Source: Acidobacteriota bacterium (lineage in GTDB: Bacteria > Zixibacteria > MSB-5A5 > GN15 > FEB-12). From it: a stretch of 64,000 bases of DNA. The stretch lies in contig DATKXK010000012.1 of NCBI GenBank assembly GCA_035529075.1, positions 1 to 64,000 on the forward strand, written 5' to 3'. Each line of letters begins with the position of its first letter. The first letter of the stretch is position 1. A model generated the notes under the pieces. The model did not search any database and was not told the DNA's origin. It saw only the letters and a list, made by a program, of their open reading frames with translations. The position numbers and the translations under genes were made by a program. This document shows, in pieces, positions 1 to 6,651 of this stretch.

Positions 1-68
1 GACAGCTCCACTTCCGCTTCCCGAAGCTTGCGGACGATACTTTCTACTGTAAATCGTTGCCTGCCCAT
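1..68 (-). CDS. IS3-family transposase OrfA, N-terminal fragment (runs off the left edge)
   Basis: Only the first 22 codons are visible, beginning MGRQRFTVESIVRKLREAEV. This matches the conserved N-terminus of IS3-family OrfA, the helix-turn-helix subunit that binds the terminal repeats before OrfAB carries out transposition. The ATG (66-68 on the plus strand) is preceded by an AGGAGG-type ribosome binding site at about 72-80. Whether the element is intact cannot be judged because the rest is outside the window. Confidence 0.75.
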   Translation of the reverse strand, partial: MGRQRFTVESIVRKLREAEVEL

Positions 69-139
69 TAGATCCTCCTTCCTCGATCCAGTCCAACATA
101 ATAACTCTCAAACTGGAACGAAATATGGGGGGCAGGTCA
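1..139 (-). mobile_element. IS3-family insertion sequence, one end (element continues left of window)
   Basis: The minus strand starts at position 139 with TGACCTGCCCCCCAT, a 5'-TG terminal end of the kind found in IS3-family elements. About 70 nt inward is an orfA start codon with a strong ribosome binding site (AGGAGG at 72-80). The element interrupts a LexA-like gene whose coding sequence resumes at 140. The other end and the orfB part lie outside the window. The exact terminus is inferred from the TG...CA rule and from where the LexA similarity begins. Confidence 0.7.
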
Positions 140-613
140 GAGAAACTCGAATCTAAGGGTTTCATATCAAGGCCAGGTCGGGGGCAAATACGGTTGCGTA
201 AGGAAAAGCCCGGAACAGATTCCCACGCCAAGACGGTAGACGTTCCTCTTGTCGGTTCAGCACCTTGCGGAACTCCTGTATTTGCTGATGAGAACATAGA
301 AGGAGTCTTCCCTGTGTCAACCAAGCTAGCTCGGGCTCCATATCGTTACTTTCTACTCCGAGCCATTGGTGATTCGATGAATCAGAAAGGTATTCAAGAC
401 GGCAATCTTGTTTTGGTTCGCCAACAACCGAGTGCCGAAAATGGCGACCGTGTTGTCGCCTTGATTGACGAGGAAGCGACTATCAAAGAATTTCATAGAA
501 CCAGTAATGCAATAATCTTGAAACCAAAATCAACTAACAAACAGCACCAGCCAATAATCCTGACCAACGACTTTCAGATTCTAGGCGTGGTGCAAACAGT
601 AATAGAATTATGA
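125..613 (+). pseudogene. LexA/UmuD-like S24 autoprotease, 5'-truncated by the IS element
   Basis: The C-terminal peptidase S24 half of a LexA-like SOS repressor is intact. It has a self-cleavage site VGSAPCG with a Cys-Gly bond (as in UmuD, rather than LexA's Ala-Gly), the nucleophile Ser in GDSMNQKG and the general-base Lys in ATIKEFHR. Only the last strands of the N-terminal winged helix remain (EKLESKGFISRPGRG), so roughly 45 residues are missing compared with a 200-residue LexA. The available ATG at 125 lies inside the IS end, so codons 1-5 are IS-derived and LexA similarity starts near 140. If translated, the product would keep protease and dimer functions but lack most of its DNA-binding domain. 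It stands just upstream of a DUF2188 gene and a CBASS operon, so it may once have regulated them; that is inference. Confidence 0.75.
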
Positions 614-624
614 GGTAGCAAATT

Positions 625-867
625 ATGTCAAACTATCACGTATCGAAAGACCAGAAATCTGGACAATGGAAAGTTCAGCGCGAGAATGCAAAGCGGGTTA
701 GCGACTTTGCCAAGACCCAACGTGAAGCAGAGCAGATCGCCAAACGACTTTCTGGAAACTCAGGTGGCGGCGAGGTTCGCATTCATGGATTAAACGGCAA
801 GATTAGGGATAGTGACACCGTCCCGCCGGGGAACGACCCCTGTCCGCCGAAAGATAAGAAACATTAA
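625..867 (+). CDS. DUF2188 family protein
   Basis: This 80-residue protein has the DUF2188 pattern: YHVSKDQKSGQWKVQRENAK, then a Tq-eAe-iA-rl helix, then GEVRIHGLNGKIRDSDTVP. The fold is a small beta-beta-alpha-beta unit of unknown biochemical role. The start at 625 follows a GAGGTAG ribosome binding site in the tail of the LexA-like remnant, 11 nt after its stop, so the two were probably one operon. The C-terminus is proline-rich (PPGNDPCPPKD). DUF2188 genes are common in accessory regions, but no function is assigned and none is claimed here. Confidence 0.7.
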   Translation: MSNYHVSKDQKSGQWKVQRENAKRVSDFAKTQREAEQIAKRLSGNSGGGEVRIHGLNGKIRDSDTVPPGNDPCPPKDKKH

Positions 868-877
868 TTAACCAAAT

Positions 878-1777
878 ATGAGCTTTGAAGATACGTTCAA
901 ATCATGGGCTTCGCCACCGAGCCAGACAGAACAGGAGAAGTGCGACAACGCCGCCAGGCAGATTAGTACCGCAATCAGAAGCTCCAGCAAACTGAGCGAA
1001 TATGACATTACAGTATTTCCTCAAGGGTCCTATCGCAACCGAACAAACGTCAGGCGCGAAAGTGATGTTGATATTTGCGTTCTCTGTACCAACGTGTGTT
1101 TCGCAGACTATCAATTCGGAGAAGGTCTCACCGACAAGGATATTGGACTCAGTGATCATCCTTACACGTATACGATGTTCAAGAACGACGCGCATGCTGC
1201 ACTGAATGATTATTTCGGGGCGTCAAACGTACAACGAGGCAACAAAGCTTTTGATATTCACGAGAATTCGTACAGGGTTGATGCGGATGTAGTGGCCTGT
1301 TTCGAACATCGGCGCTACATGAGAACCGTAAATGGCGGTCACCGGTACGAATCGGGAACCGAGTTTCGGCCAGATAATGGTGGCAGCGTAATCAACTGGC
1401 CTAATCAAAACTACGATAACGGTGTGACCAAGAATAAGAACACAAGCAAAGGTTTCAAGGCGGGGGTTAGGATATTGAAGCGTCTTCGCAATACCTTGGA
1501 AGATAACGGTTATGAAGCAGCGTCACCGATTCCATCGTATTTGCTGGAATGCCTAGCGTGGAATGTGCCTGATGAGGGATTTCATAATCAGACATACACT
1601 GCAGATGTTCGCTACATCCTTACCCATCTTATTAACAGCACCATCTCTAAGGAAAATTGTGATGAGTGGGGGGAAATCAACGAGCTTAAATATTTGTTTC
1701 GTGGGAGCCCACCTTGGACCGTTGAACAAGTACATAAGTTTGTTGTTGCCGCTTGGGACTATATAGGATTTAAATGA
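878..1777 (+). CDS. CBASS CD-NTase (cGAS/DncV-like nucleotidyltransferase)
   Basis: This 299-residue protein has the nucleotidyltransferase signature: a GS pair at residues 50-51 (FPQGSYRNRT), then the acidic pair D63/D65 in RRESDVDICVL, and a third acidic residue in VDADVVACFEH (D135 or D137). A helical C-terminal half follows (residues 190-299). CD-NTases make cyclic oligonucleotides when phage infection is sensed, and these activate a neighbouring effector. The next gene, 7 nt downstream, encodes a Cap15-type effector, so this is a minimal (type I) CBASS; no ubiquitin-like Cap2/Cap3 or HORMA/TRIP13 genes are visible. The nucleotide product cannot be predicted from the sequence. The start codon has only a weak ribosome binding site and lies 10 nt after the DUF2188 stop. 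Confidence 0.85.
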   Translation: MSFEDTFKSWASPPSQTEQEKCDNAARQISTAIRSSSKLSEYDITVFPQGSYRNRTNVRRESDVDICVLCTNVCFADYQFGEGLTDKDIGLSDHPYTYTMFKNDAHAALNDYFGASNVQRGNKAFDIHENSYRVDADVVACFEHRRYMRTVNGGHRYESGTEFRPDNGGSVINWPNQNYDNGVTKNKNTSKGFKAGVRILKRLRNTLEDNGYEAASPIPSYLLECLAWNVPDEGFHNQTYTADVRYILTHLINSTISKENCDEWGEINELKYLFRGSPPWTVEQVHKFVVAAWDYIGFK

Positions 1778-1784
1778 AGACAGT

Positions 1785-2417
1785 ATGAATTCCATTCGTG
1801 ATCAAATCTCAATTGGGTTTCAAGCAGCAGTGTTCCTGCTGATTTGGGTTGTGCTACTTGTTATTAAGGGGGTGTCATTAGAAATCGGGTGGGAAGCCGT
1901 AAAACTAATTCCAGATGTTATCGGAGTCTATGCTCTTTTGGTGTTTGTCTTTGTCAAATGGCTTTGGAAATGTTCTGTTTTCCGTAGGTGGTTAGTGACG
2001 ACACCAGTCATTCAGGGGACTTGGAAGGGAACTATGCAAACGACTTGGAAAAATCCTGACACAGGACAAATACCAGGGCCAATCGAGGTTTACATAGTGA
2101 TTCGACAAACACTTCGGACTACAAACATCACTATGTTTACGGAGGAATCGACCTCCGAAAGCGACGCGGCTGCTTTATGTATCGATGAAGAGGTTGGTAA
2201 GCAGATTCTCAGCTATAGTTATTCCAACGTGCCGAAGTCTACCGTTAGAAACCGTAGTGAAATACACTATGGTTCTGCACGACTGCGAATAAGTTTGAGA
2301 TCTGAGAAGATACTTGAGGGAGAATATTGGACAGACCGCAAGTCCACAGGTCATATGAAGCTGACTTATTACAATAAAACAAAGATCGAGCGATTCCCCC
2401 TTAATCAGGAATCATAA
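1785..2417 (+). CDS. cap15: CBASS effector, Cap15-like (two transmembrane helices plus beta-barrel, S-2TMbeta)
   Basis: This 210-residue protein has two N-terminal hydrophobic helices (about residues 10-27 and 42-63). A beta-rich domain follows, starting GTWKGTMQTTWKNP and ending with LEGEYWTDRKSTGHMKL, the characteristic pattern of SMODS-associated 2TM beta-strand-rich effectors. In the characterised family (Cap15), cyclic dinucleotide binding to the beta-barrel makes the protein oligomerise and disrupt the inner membrane, killing the infected cell. It lies directly behind the CD-NTase on the same strand. The pairing supports both calls; ligand specificity is unknown. Confidence 0.8.
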   Translation: MNSIRDQISIGFQAAVFLLIWVVLLVIKGVSLEIGWEAVKLIPDVIGVYALLVFVFVKWLWKCSVFRRWLVTTPVIQGTWKGTMQTTWKNPDTGQIPGPIEVYIVIRQTLRTTNITMFTEESTSESDAAALCIDEEVGKQILSYSYSNVPKSTVRNRSEIHYGSARLRISLRSEKILEGEYWTDRKSTGHMKLTYYNKTKIERFPLNQES

Positions 2418-2433
2418 TAAATAGGAGTCTAAG

Positions 2434-2727
2434 ATGATAGACATACAGTTCAAAATCAATGGTCGAGCAGTTAGTCCCAATAGAATTGGGGATGTCCTTG
2501 AGAAAGCAATCTATGATCACGTCATTGAGTCCGTTAAGAAGAAACTCGGCTCAGTAAGATGCCCCAAACATGGGAAATCACCTAAAGTGACAATTGTTGG
2601 GAAATCGATTGATAAGGTCGAATATCAGATTACGGGTTGTTGCCAAGATGTGATCGACCGCACTCGTAATTACTTACCGGTTAACAATATTTTGAGTAGT
2701 TATAGTGTTTTTTCGACTCCAGGATAA
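2434..2727 (+). CDS. small conserved-type protein of unknown function with C-H...CC motif
   Basis: This 97-residue protein has a good ribosome binding site (AGGAG, 6 nt before ATG). It starts 16 nt after the Cap15 gene, so it is probably co-transcribed with the CBASS pair. It has an N-terminal amphipathic helix (DVLEKAIYDHVIESVKKKLG), then RCPKHGKSP, a beta-hairpin, and ITGCCQDVIDRTRNYL. The Cys, His and Cys-Cys positions could bind one metal ion. I do not recognise an established functional family. It may be a third CBASS-linked gene or an unrelated passenger. Confidence 0.65.
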   Translation: MIDIQFKINGRAVSPNRIGDVLEKAIYDHVIESVKKKLGSVRCPKHGKSPKVTIVGKSIDKVEYQITGCCQDVIDRTRNYLPVNNILSSYSVFSTPG

Positions 2728-2842
2728 AACAGCGGAATACCACACCTCCCCCGACGCTGCTTGTAGTGAAGCTTTTAAACGTTCTCTCCCATATGACGGG
2801 ATTAAACAGATTAGGCTTTTCACACCCTATTTTGTGGAAAAC

Positions 2843-2878
2843 TCGATAATTTGCTAAAATAAGTTCGAACATTATCGA
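2843..2878. promoter_or_regulatory. 8-bp inverted repeat between convergent genes
   Basis: TCGATAAT at 2843-2850 is the inverse of ATTATCGA at 2871-2878, with a 20-nt spacer. It lies between the CHCC protein gene and the 3' end of the convergent serine recombinase, beside the recombinase-associated direct repeats. Possible roles are a recombinase binding site or a weak transcription-ending hairpin. No poly-T tract follows. Confidence 0.4.
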
Positions 2879-2891
2879 CTAAGGTCAGCCT

Positions 2892-2916
2892 AAAGTCCCA
2901 TCATTTTGTGGATAAC
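2892..2916 (+). repeat. imperfect direct repeat, copy 1 (possible recombinase attachment site)
   Basis: This 25-nt stretch matches 4699-4723 at 21 positions, including TTTGTGGA and AAAGTCCC. It overlaps the last codons of the serine recombinase. A further 12-nt copy of the core (TTTGTGGAAAAC) is at 2831-2842. The recombinase gene is bracketed by these copies in the same orientation, as expected for attL/attR-like sites. The role is inferred from position only. Confidence 0.45.
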
Positions 2917-4511
2917 GCCCAGATTTTTTGATAATAGGTTCGAACTTCGTCCACTAATCCCCGAAGCCTGGAAACAGCCCTGTCTAAAGCAGGGTTTTTT
3001 CCGTTAGGTAAGCCATGTATTAAGGGTTCGAACCGAATATTATAGGGCTTGATGGATTCTATGTGATTGAAGATATTATCAAACGGTTCTTTGGCTTGTA
3101 TTAGCAGATTTTTGTCCGTCAAAACGAGGTTCGAACCGATCTGACGTACTGCTGCTTTTTTTTCTTCGATTGACCCGGACATAAATGATTGCCTTAGTTT
3201 TGTCATGAATTTGAACGCGTCAATTGCTTCTGCTTTTGCACTGTCATATCCATCGGTGGCTTTTCTAAGTTCACGTTCCAGTAATTTCTTTTCTTTTTCC
3301 AATTCTTGTTTTTTTGACAAGAAATCTTCATCGCTCAGTAATTCTCTCAGCTTTATTTTCAGGAGTTCCGATAGATTCTTTTCATTCTGAACAATCCTTT
3401 TCTTGAGCGAAGCAATCTCCATTTTGTTATTATTTTCATGCGGGTCTTCCTGCGTTTCACTGATATGCAGAAGGAATTCGAGCAAATACTGATCGTATGT
3501 GACCGAGTGCAAGTAGGATACGAATTGTTCATTAAGCTCTCTCTCTTCGATATATCTCTGTGAACATCTTGTCCTTCTCTTGGTGCAATGATAGTAGATG
3601 TACTTGCTTCCAAAGCGATTTGTTTTGTGCTCGGCAGTTATTGAGGCTCCACATTCACCGCATTTTATCAGTCCGGTATACTGGAATCTATATTGCTTTG
3701 GTCTTGTCGAGGTTGGTGAATGAATAAAGCATTGAACTTTGTGAAACTCCTTTTTTGTGACCATTGGTTCGTGGTTGCCCTTATATAACTTTCCGTGATA
3801 TTCAAACGTACCATAATAAAACGGGTTGGAGAACATATAGTATACCGATGAATGGCTTATTGGATTGCCCCCACCGGATTTGTATATTCTGGAGCGCAGT
3901 CCATATTTGTTACTGCCGATATCCAAGACTTGCGGAAGCGTATAGCCACCTGTCAGCATCAAATCCCACATTTTTCGGATAATCTTAAATCGTTCCGGAT
4001 CAGGAATTATAGTATGATCCTCTAATTTGTTTAGGTATCCCAGCGGTGCTTGGGCAGGGTACCATCCTTTTTCCAGTTTTGCTCTTTGTCCTCGCTTAAC
4101 ATTATCGCTCAGGTCGTCAATATATTTCTTGGCCATACCAAATTCCAGTTGTAGCCAAAACTTGTCATTCCCGGAATTGAAGAATGATCTTTGTGGTGTA
4201 TGAATATGCTTGAGCTTGTTTTCTTCCATAGCCCAAATGAGAGCACCGCCGTCGATAGGGTTGCGAGCAAGTCTGTCAAGTTTCCAGCAGAGTAGTTCTG
4301 TAATCTTGTTGTTTTGTATGTCAGCATAAAGTTCGTCAAAAACTTCCCGGCCGGGAGCTTTTGCGGATTTGCTTTCAGTGAAAACCTTATCGACGATCCA
4401 GTTCATTCTAGTGGCGTGTGCTTTCAGTTCCTTGACCTGGGATTCAATAGACTGGACTTGTCTATCTTCTGATTCAGTCGATTTTCTTGCGTATATTGTT
4501 ACGTGATTCAT
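2901..4511 (-). CDS. large serine recombinase (resolvase + recombinase + zinc ribbon)
   Basis: This 536-residue protein has the N-terminal resolvase catalytic domain (residues 1-140), with nucleophile S11 in IYARKSTESED and the LDRLARNP motif. A recombinase DNA-binding domain follows (about 150-270). Next is a zinc beta-ribbon starting YTGLIKCGECGAS and closing with YYHC...RC (about 280-330). A long coiled coil (about 360-440) is typical of large serine integrases. Such enzymes catalyse site-specific integration, excision or inversion through a phosphoserine intermediate. The last codons sit inside one of two flanking direct repeats (2892, 4699). A small gene (4474-4644) overlaps its 5' end by 38 nt, so translation may be coupled. 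Confidence 0.9.
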   Translation of the reverse strand: MNHVTIYARKSTESEDRQVQSIESQVKELKAHATRMNWIVDKVFTESKSAKAPGREVFDELYADIQNNKITELLCWKLDRLARNPIDGGALIWAMEENKLKHIHTPQRSFFNSGNDKFWLQLEFGMAKKYIDDLSDNVKRGQRAKLEKGWYPAQAPLGYLNKLEDHTIIPDPERFKIIRKMWDLMLTGGYTLPQVLDIGSNKYGLRSRIYKSGGGNPISHSSVYYMFSNPFYYGTFEYHGKLYKGNHEPMVTKKEFHKVQCFIHSPTSTRPKQYRFQYTGLIKCGECGASITAEHKTNRFGSKYIYYHCTKRRTRCSQRYIEERELNEQFVSYLHSVTYDQYLLEFLLHISETQEDPHENNNKMEIASLKKRIVQNEKNLSELLKIKLRELLSDEDFLSKKQELEKEKKLLERELRKATDGYDSAKAEAIDAFKFMTKLRQSFMSGSIEEKKAAVRQIGSNLVLTDKNLLIQAKEPFDNIFNHIESIKPYNIRFEPLIHGLPNGKNPALDRAVSRLRGLVDEVRTYYQKIWALSTK

Positions 4512-4644
4512 TTCCCCTAATGATGTTTATGAGATTCAAAAACCGAGTGATGATATCCAATGCTTCTTGATCGGATATTTCTTTCTCATATCGCAATCGG
4601 TATATGTGTCGGAATGTTTGTATTTGTTTTTGTGTAATGGGCAT
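4474..4644 (-). CDS. small protein of unknown function overlapping the serine recombinase start
   Basis: This 56-residue protein starts MPITQKQIQTFRHIY and continues with SDQEALDIITRFLNLINI. It is all-helical, with a hydrophobic second helix. Small helical proteins of this kind often precede mobile-element recombinases. The reading frame extends upstream to 4689, but the Met at 4644 fits better because the extra residues look non-coding. The 3' end overlaps the recombinase start by 38 nt. Function unknown. Confidence 0.5.
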   Translation of the reverse strand: MPITQKQIQTFRHIYRLRYEKEISDQEALDIITRFLNLINIIRGNESRNNIRKKID

Positions 4645-4698
4645 GGGGGATATTATACCTATTACGTGGCTGTTTTGATAGTGAGACAAACCGGTGTG

Positions 4699-4723
4699 AA
4701 AGTCCCCCCACTTTGTGGAAAAC
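4699..4723 (+). repeat. imperfect direct repeat, copy 2 (possible recombinase attachment site)
   Basis: Partner of the repeat at 2892-2916 (21 of 25 positions identical), lying about 190 bp upstream of the recombinase start codon. The 12-nt core TTTGTGGAAAAC (4712-4723) is exactly repeated at 2831-2842. Confidence 0.45.
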
Positions 4724-4752
4724 CGATGCGATCAGTGAGCGTAGTCTGCTAC

Positions 4753-4782
4753 TTGATAGTCCGTTTTGTACCATTCTGTATT
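4753..4782 (+). promoter_or_regulatory. possible sigma-70 promoter for the XRE regulator at 4816
   Basis: TTGATA (4753-4758), an 18-nt spacer and TGTATT (4777-4782) lie 34 nt before the start codon. The -10 match is moderate. Confidence 0.4.
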
Positions 4783-4815
4783 GGAGTATATCATATATCT
4801 ATAAAGCACACAAAT

Positions 4816-5034
4816 ATGGAAAGCATTATCTATTCAAAAGAACATAAGAGACTCATAGGCCGAATTGTCAAGGCACGCAAAGAAGCCGGTTTGAGCCAGG
4901 TCGAAGCCGCAAAGCTCTTGGCGAAATCCCAGTCGTATATGTCCAAAATTGAACTCGCCCAGAGGAAGATTGATGTAATTGAGCTTAAAAGGCTGGCACA
5001 AATATACAAAAAGCCAATGAGCTACTTTTTGTAG
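4816..5034 (+). CDS. XRE-family HTH transcriptional regulator
   Basis: This 72-residue single-domain protein has a textbook Cro/CI-type helix-turn-helix: RIVKARKEAGLSQVEAAKLL, then SQSYMSKIELAQRKIDV, then LKRLAQIYKKPMSYFL. It would bind an operator as a dimer and probably sets the state of the element. The frame stays open upstream to 4567, but that part overlaps the promoter and does not resemble protein, so the Met at 4816 is chosen. It is divergent from the recombinase pair and may repress one or both directions. Confidence 0.8.
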   Translation: MESIIYSKEHKRLIGRIVKARKEAGLSQVEAAKLLAKSQSYMSKIELAQRKIDVIELKRLAQIYKKPMSYFL

Positions 5035-5363
5035 GCAATTGTAAGGTTTTCTGAAGCATCAATAGAATAATTAGAATACATGTGTAAAATGACCGCACAT
5101 GTTTTTTGTTTTAGCTGATCGGCTTCCGGTTAAATGACAAAATCGTCATTTAAAGCTAAGGCTTGCAATTTTTCGGAATATCCTGTAAAGTTATCTGTTT
5201 TTATTTGCAAAATCAAAGCTATCCTATGGAACAAGCCATTCATGGGCATTTGTCCTATTGTTCACTATTACTATCCACATTTTGGTGGTACTTCGGCTTA
5301 TTGATACTCAATAACGCATGTTTTAGGGTTACTTAAGAAAACAAAAATAAAAATCGCAAATTC
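5035..5363. other. gene-free stretch between two XRE regulators, with hairpins and a possible promoter
   Basis: No coding region is seen. TAAATGAC (5131-5138) pairs with GTCATTTA (5145-5152) around a 6-nt loop, and TTAGCT (5111-5116) pairs outside it with AGCTAA (5154-5159). A tighter hairpin is TTATTGA (5298-5304) with TCAATAA (5308-5314). TTGCAA (5163-5168), a 17-nt spacer and TAAAGT (5186-5191) could be a promoter for the next gene. The palindromes are reasonable operator candidates for the flanking XRE proteins. Confidence 0.4.
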
Positions 5364-5624
5364 ATGTCCCGTGACCTAAAAACAATTGATAGGAATCAAA
5401 TCCGAAGATACCGTAAGAAACGGTATCTTCGGCAGCGGGACGTTTCGGAACTGTTAGGACTGAAACAACCGTGTGATATCTACCGCTGGGAAACTGGTCA
5501 GAAACTACCTTCACTGAGAAATGCCCTGAAACTATCCGCTGCACTCAAATGTCCTGTCGAACTGTTGTTCTTAGATCACTATAAGCAGATTCAACATGAG
5601 ATGTACGGGGAACACTTGGAATGA
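5364..5624 (+). CDS. XRE-family HTH regulator
   Basis: This 86-residue protein has an HTH around residues 13-68: IRRYRKKRYLRQRDVSELL, then DIYRWETGQKLPSLRNALKL, then LKCPVELLFLDHY. It resembles short Cro-like regulators of integrative elements. A perfect 13-bp inverted repeat (5402-5432) lies inside the coding sequence at codons 13-23, which could be an mRNA hairpin or an internal operator. It is the first gene of the run that continues to the RuvC-like protein. Confidence 0.8.
   Translation: MSRDLKTIDRNQIRRYRKKRYLRQRDVSELLGLKQPCDIYRWETGQKLPSLRNALKLSAALKCPVELLFLDHYKQIQHEMYGEHLE
5402..5432 (+). repeat. perfect 13-bp inverted repeat inside the XRE gene
   Basis: Arms 5402-5414 (starts CCGAAGATACC) and 5420-5432 are exact inverse copies around a 5-nt loop. 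Perfect stems this long rarely occur by chance in coding sequence, and the encoded residues lie in the first helices of the HTH. Confidence 0.7.
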
Positions 5625-5664
5625 ACTATTACAGCTTTATAAATAATCACTAACCAAAACAAAC

Positions 5665-5895
5665 ATGCAAATTCAAAAGAAAGAACCGTCGTCAAAAGAC
5701 GATCTCGCAACCGAGATTGCCAAAACATTTCAGGAGGCACACCGCACCGAATTGTACCGGTACATTTTCCAAAGGCACGATGAGTCGACCATCAGAAAAG
5801 CTTTTGAGGAAACCACCAAAGTACCGGTCAGCAAAATCAGGAAGTCGAAGTCTGCCTTATTCTTTTATCTCCTGAACAAATATGCGGAAAAATAA
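5665..5895 (+). CDS. small protein of unknown function, overlapping the RuvC-like gene
   Basis: This 76-residue protein is lysine-rich at both ends and predicted helical (DDLATEIAKTFQEAHRTELY...STIRKAFEETTKVP). Its stop lies 14 nt inside the RuvC-like gene, so the two are translationally coupled and the product may be a partner of that nuclease. I do not recognise a family. The pattern of a helix pair followed by KVPVSKIRKSKSALFFYLLNKY looks like a small DNA-binding or adaptor fold, but that is a guess. Confidence 0.6.
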   Translation: MQIQKKEPSSKDDLATEIAKTFQEAHRTELYRYIFQRHDESTIRKAFEETTKVPVSKIRKSKSALFFYLLNKYAEK

Positions 5896-6418
5896 AATAA
5901 AAATCCTGGCAATTGATCCCGGAACCAGGCACATGGGATTCGCTTCTTTCGAAGGAACAGAGCTTGTCGATTACGGAGTCAAGACTATCAGACAAGGCTC
6001 GGATGTAGTAATTCTCACGCACCTTGAGGAGATTATCAGTCGCCTGATGAAAGAGAAGAAACCGGATTATCTCGCTCTGGAACGAAATACATTTTCTCAA
6101 ATCAAACAGAACTTTCGGTTAACGCTGGGTATCTCGAAAATGAAGTATATCGCCAAGAAGCTTGGTGTGCTGGTCTACGAATATGACCCCAGAACGATCC
6201 GCAAGGAGATATGCAATGACGGAAATGCCAGTAAAATCCGGGTCGCCCAGACGATTGTGATCTCGTTCGATGAACTGAAAGTGTATCTCCAGTCGGACAA
6301 AAAATGGGTCCTGAGATATAATCTGAACTTACTCGACGCTGTTGCAATCGGCTTAACCTTCATTCGCCAGAATATCAGCAGTGCCCGATCAACCCGCAAC
6401 TGGCTATTGGCCAGATAA
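5882..6418 (+). CDS. RuvC-like Holliday-junction resolvase family nuclease
   Basis: This 178-residue protein is close in length to RuvC. It has the RNase H-fold acidic set: D12 in ILAIDPGTRHMGFA, E67 in DYLALERNTF, and D152 in NLLDAVAIGLTF. An Asn (N149) sits three residues before D152, where RuvC usually has Asp or His. Such enzymes cut four-way or branched DNA with bound Mg2+. Chromosomal RuvC sits with ruvA/ruvB; here it lies in a mobile element behind an unknown small protein, so it more likely resolves the element's own recombination or replication intermediates. It lacks HNH and bridge-helix parts, so it is not an IscB/Cas9-type effector by itself. A zinc-ribbon gene and a large structured RNA-like region follow directly. 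Confidence 0.75.
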   Translation: MRKNKIKILAIDPGTRHMGFASFEGTELVDYGVKTIRQGSDVVILTHLEEIISRLMKEKKPDYLALERNTFSQIKQNFRLTLGISKMKYIAKKLGVLVYEYDPRTIRKEICNDGNASKIRVAQTIVISFDELKVYLQSDKKWVLRYNLNLLDAVAIGLTFIRQNISSARSTRNWLLAR

Positions 6419-6499
6419 TTGTGTATCTGACCAGATAGATGTTCATCTTGACAGCCCGAAACACATGTAACCCTAACCATAGGCTAATTGTAAATATCT

Positions 6500-6637
6500 A
6501 TGAGTGTTAATTTAAGAAGACGACCTTTTGGAAAGGAAAAAATCCATGTTGGTTTACCGTCAAAATGCCGAATCTGCAAACAGAAGCTTAAATTCGGCAA
6601 ACTATGCTATTACTGTAAGAAACGACGAACATCGTAA
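6500..6637 (+). CDS. 45-residue zinc-ribbon protein
   Basis: The frame ATG 6500 to TAA 6635-6637 encodes a basic peptide of 45 residues. It has two Cys pairs, CRIC (23-26) and CYYC (36-39), ten residues apart: a minimal zinc knuckle or ribbon. The ends are rich in Arg and Lys (NLRRRPFGKEK and CKKRRTS), which suits nucleic-acid binding. It lies between the RuvC-like gene and the structured RNA region on the same strand. There is no strong ribosome binding site. The four spaced cysteines and basic charge argue that it is real. Function unknown. Confidence 0.6.
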   Translation: MSVNLRRRPFGKEKIHVGLPSKCRICKQKLKFGKLCYYCKKRRTS

Positions 6638-6651
6638 GCTCCTTGAAAACA

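Noticed and set aside
4651-4656. TATAAT on the minus strand just before the small gene at 4644
   Set aside because: No -35 lies at suitable distance and the transcript would be leaderless, so it is not listed as a promoter.
5882-6418. RuvC-like protein as a TnpB, IscB or Cas12 effector
   Set aside because: At 178 residues it has junction-resolvase length and lacks recognition, bridge-helix and HNH or target-nucleic-acid-binding parts. A split system remains only a hypothesis.
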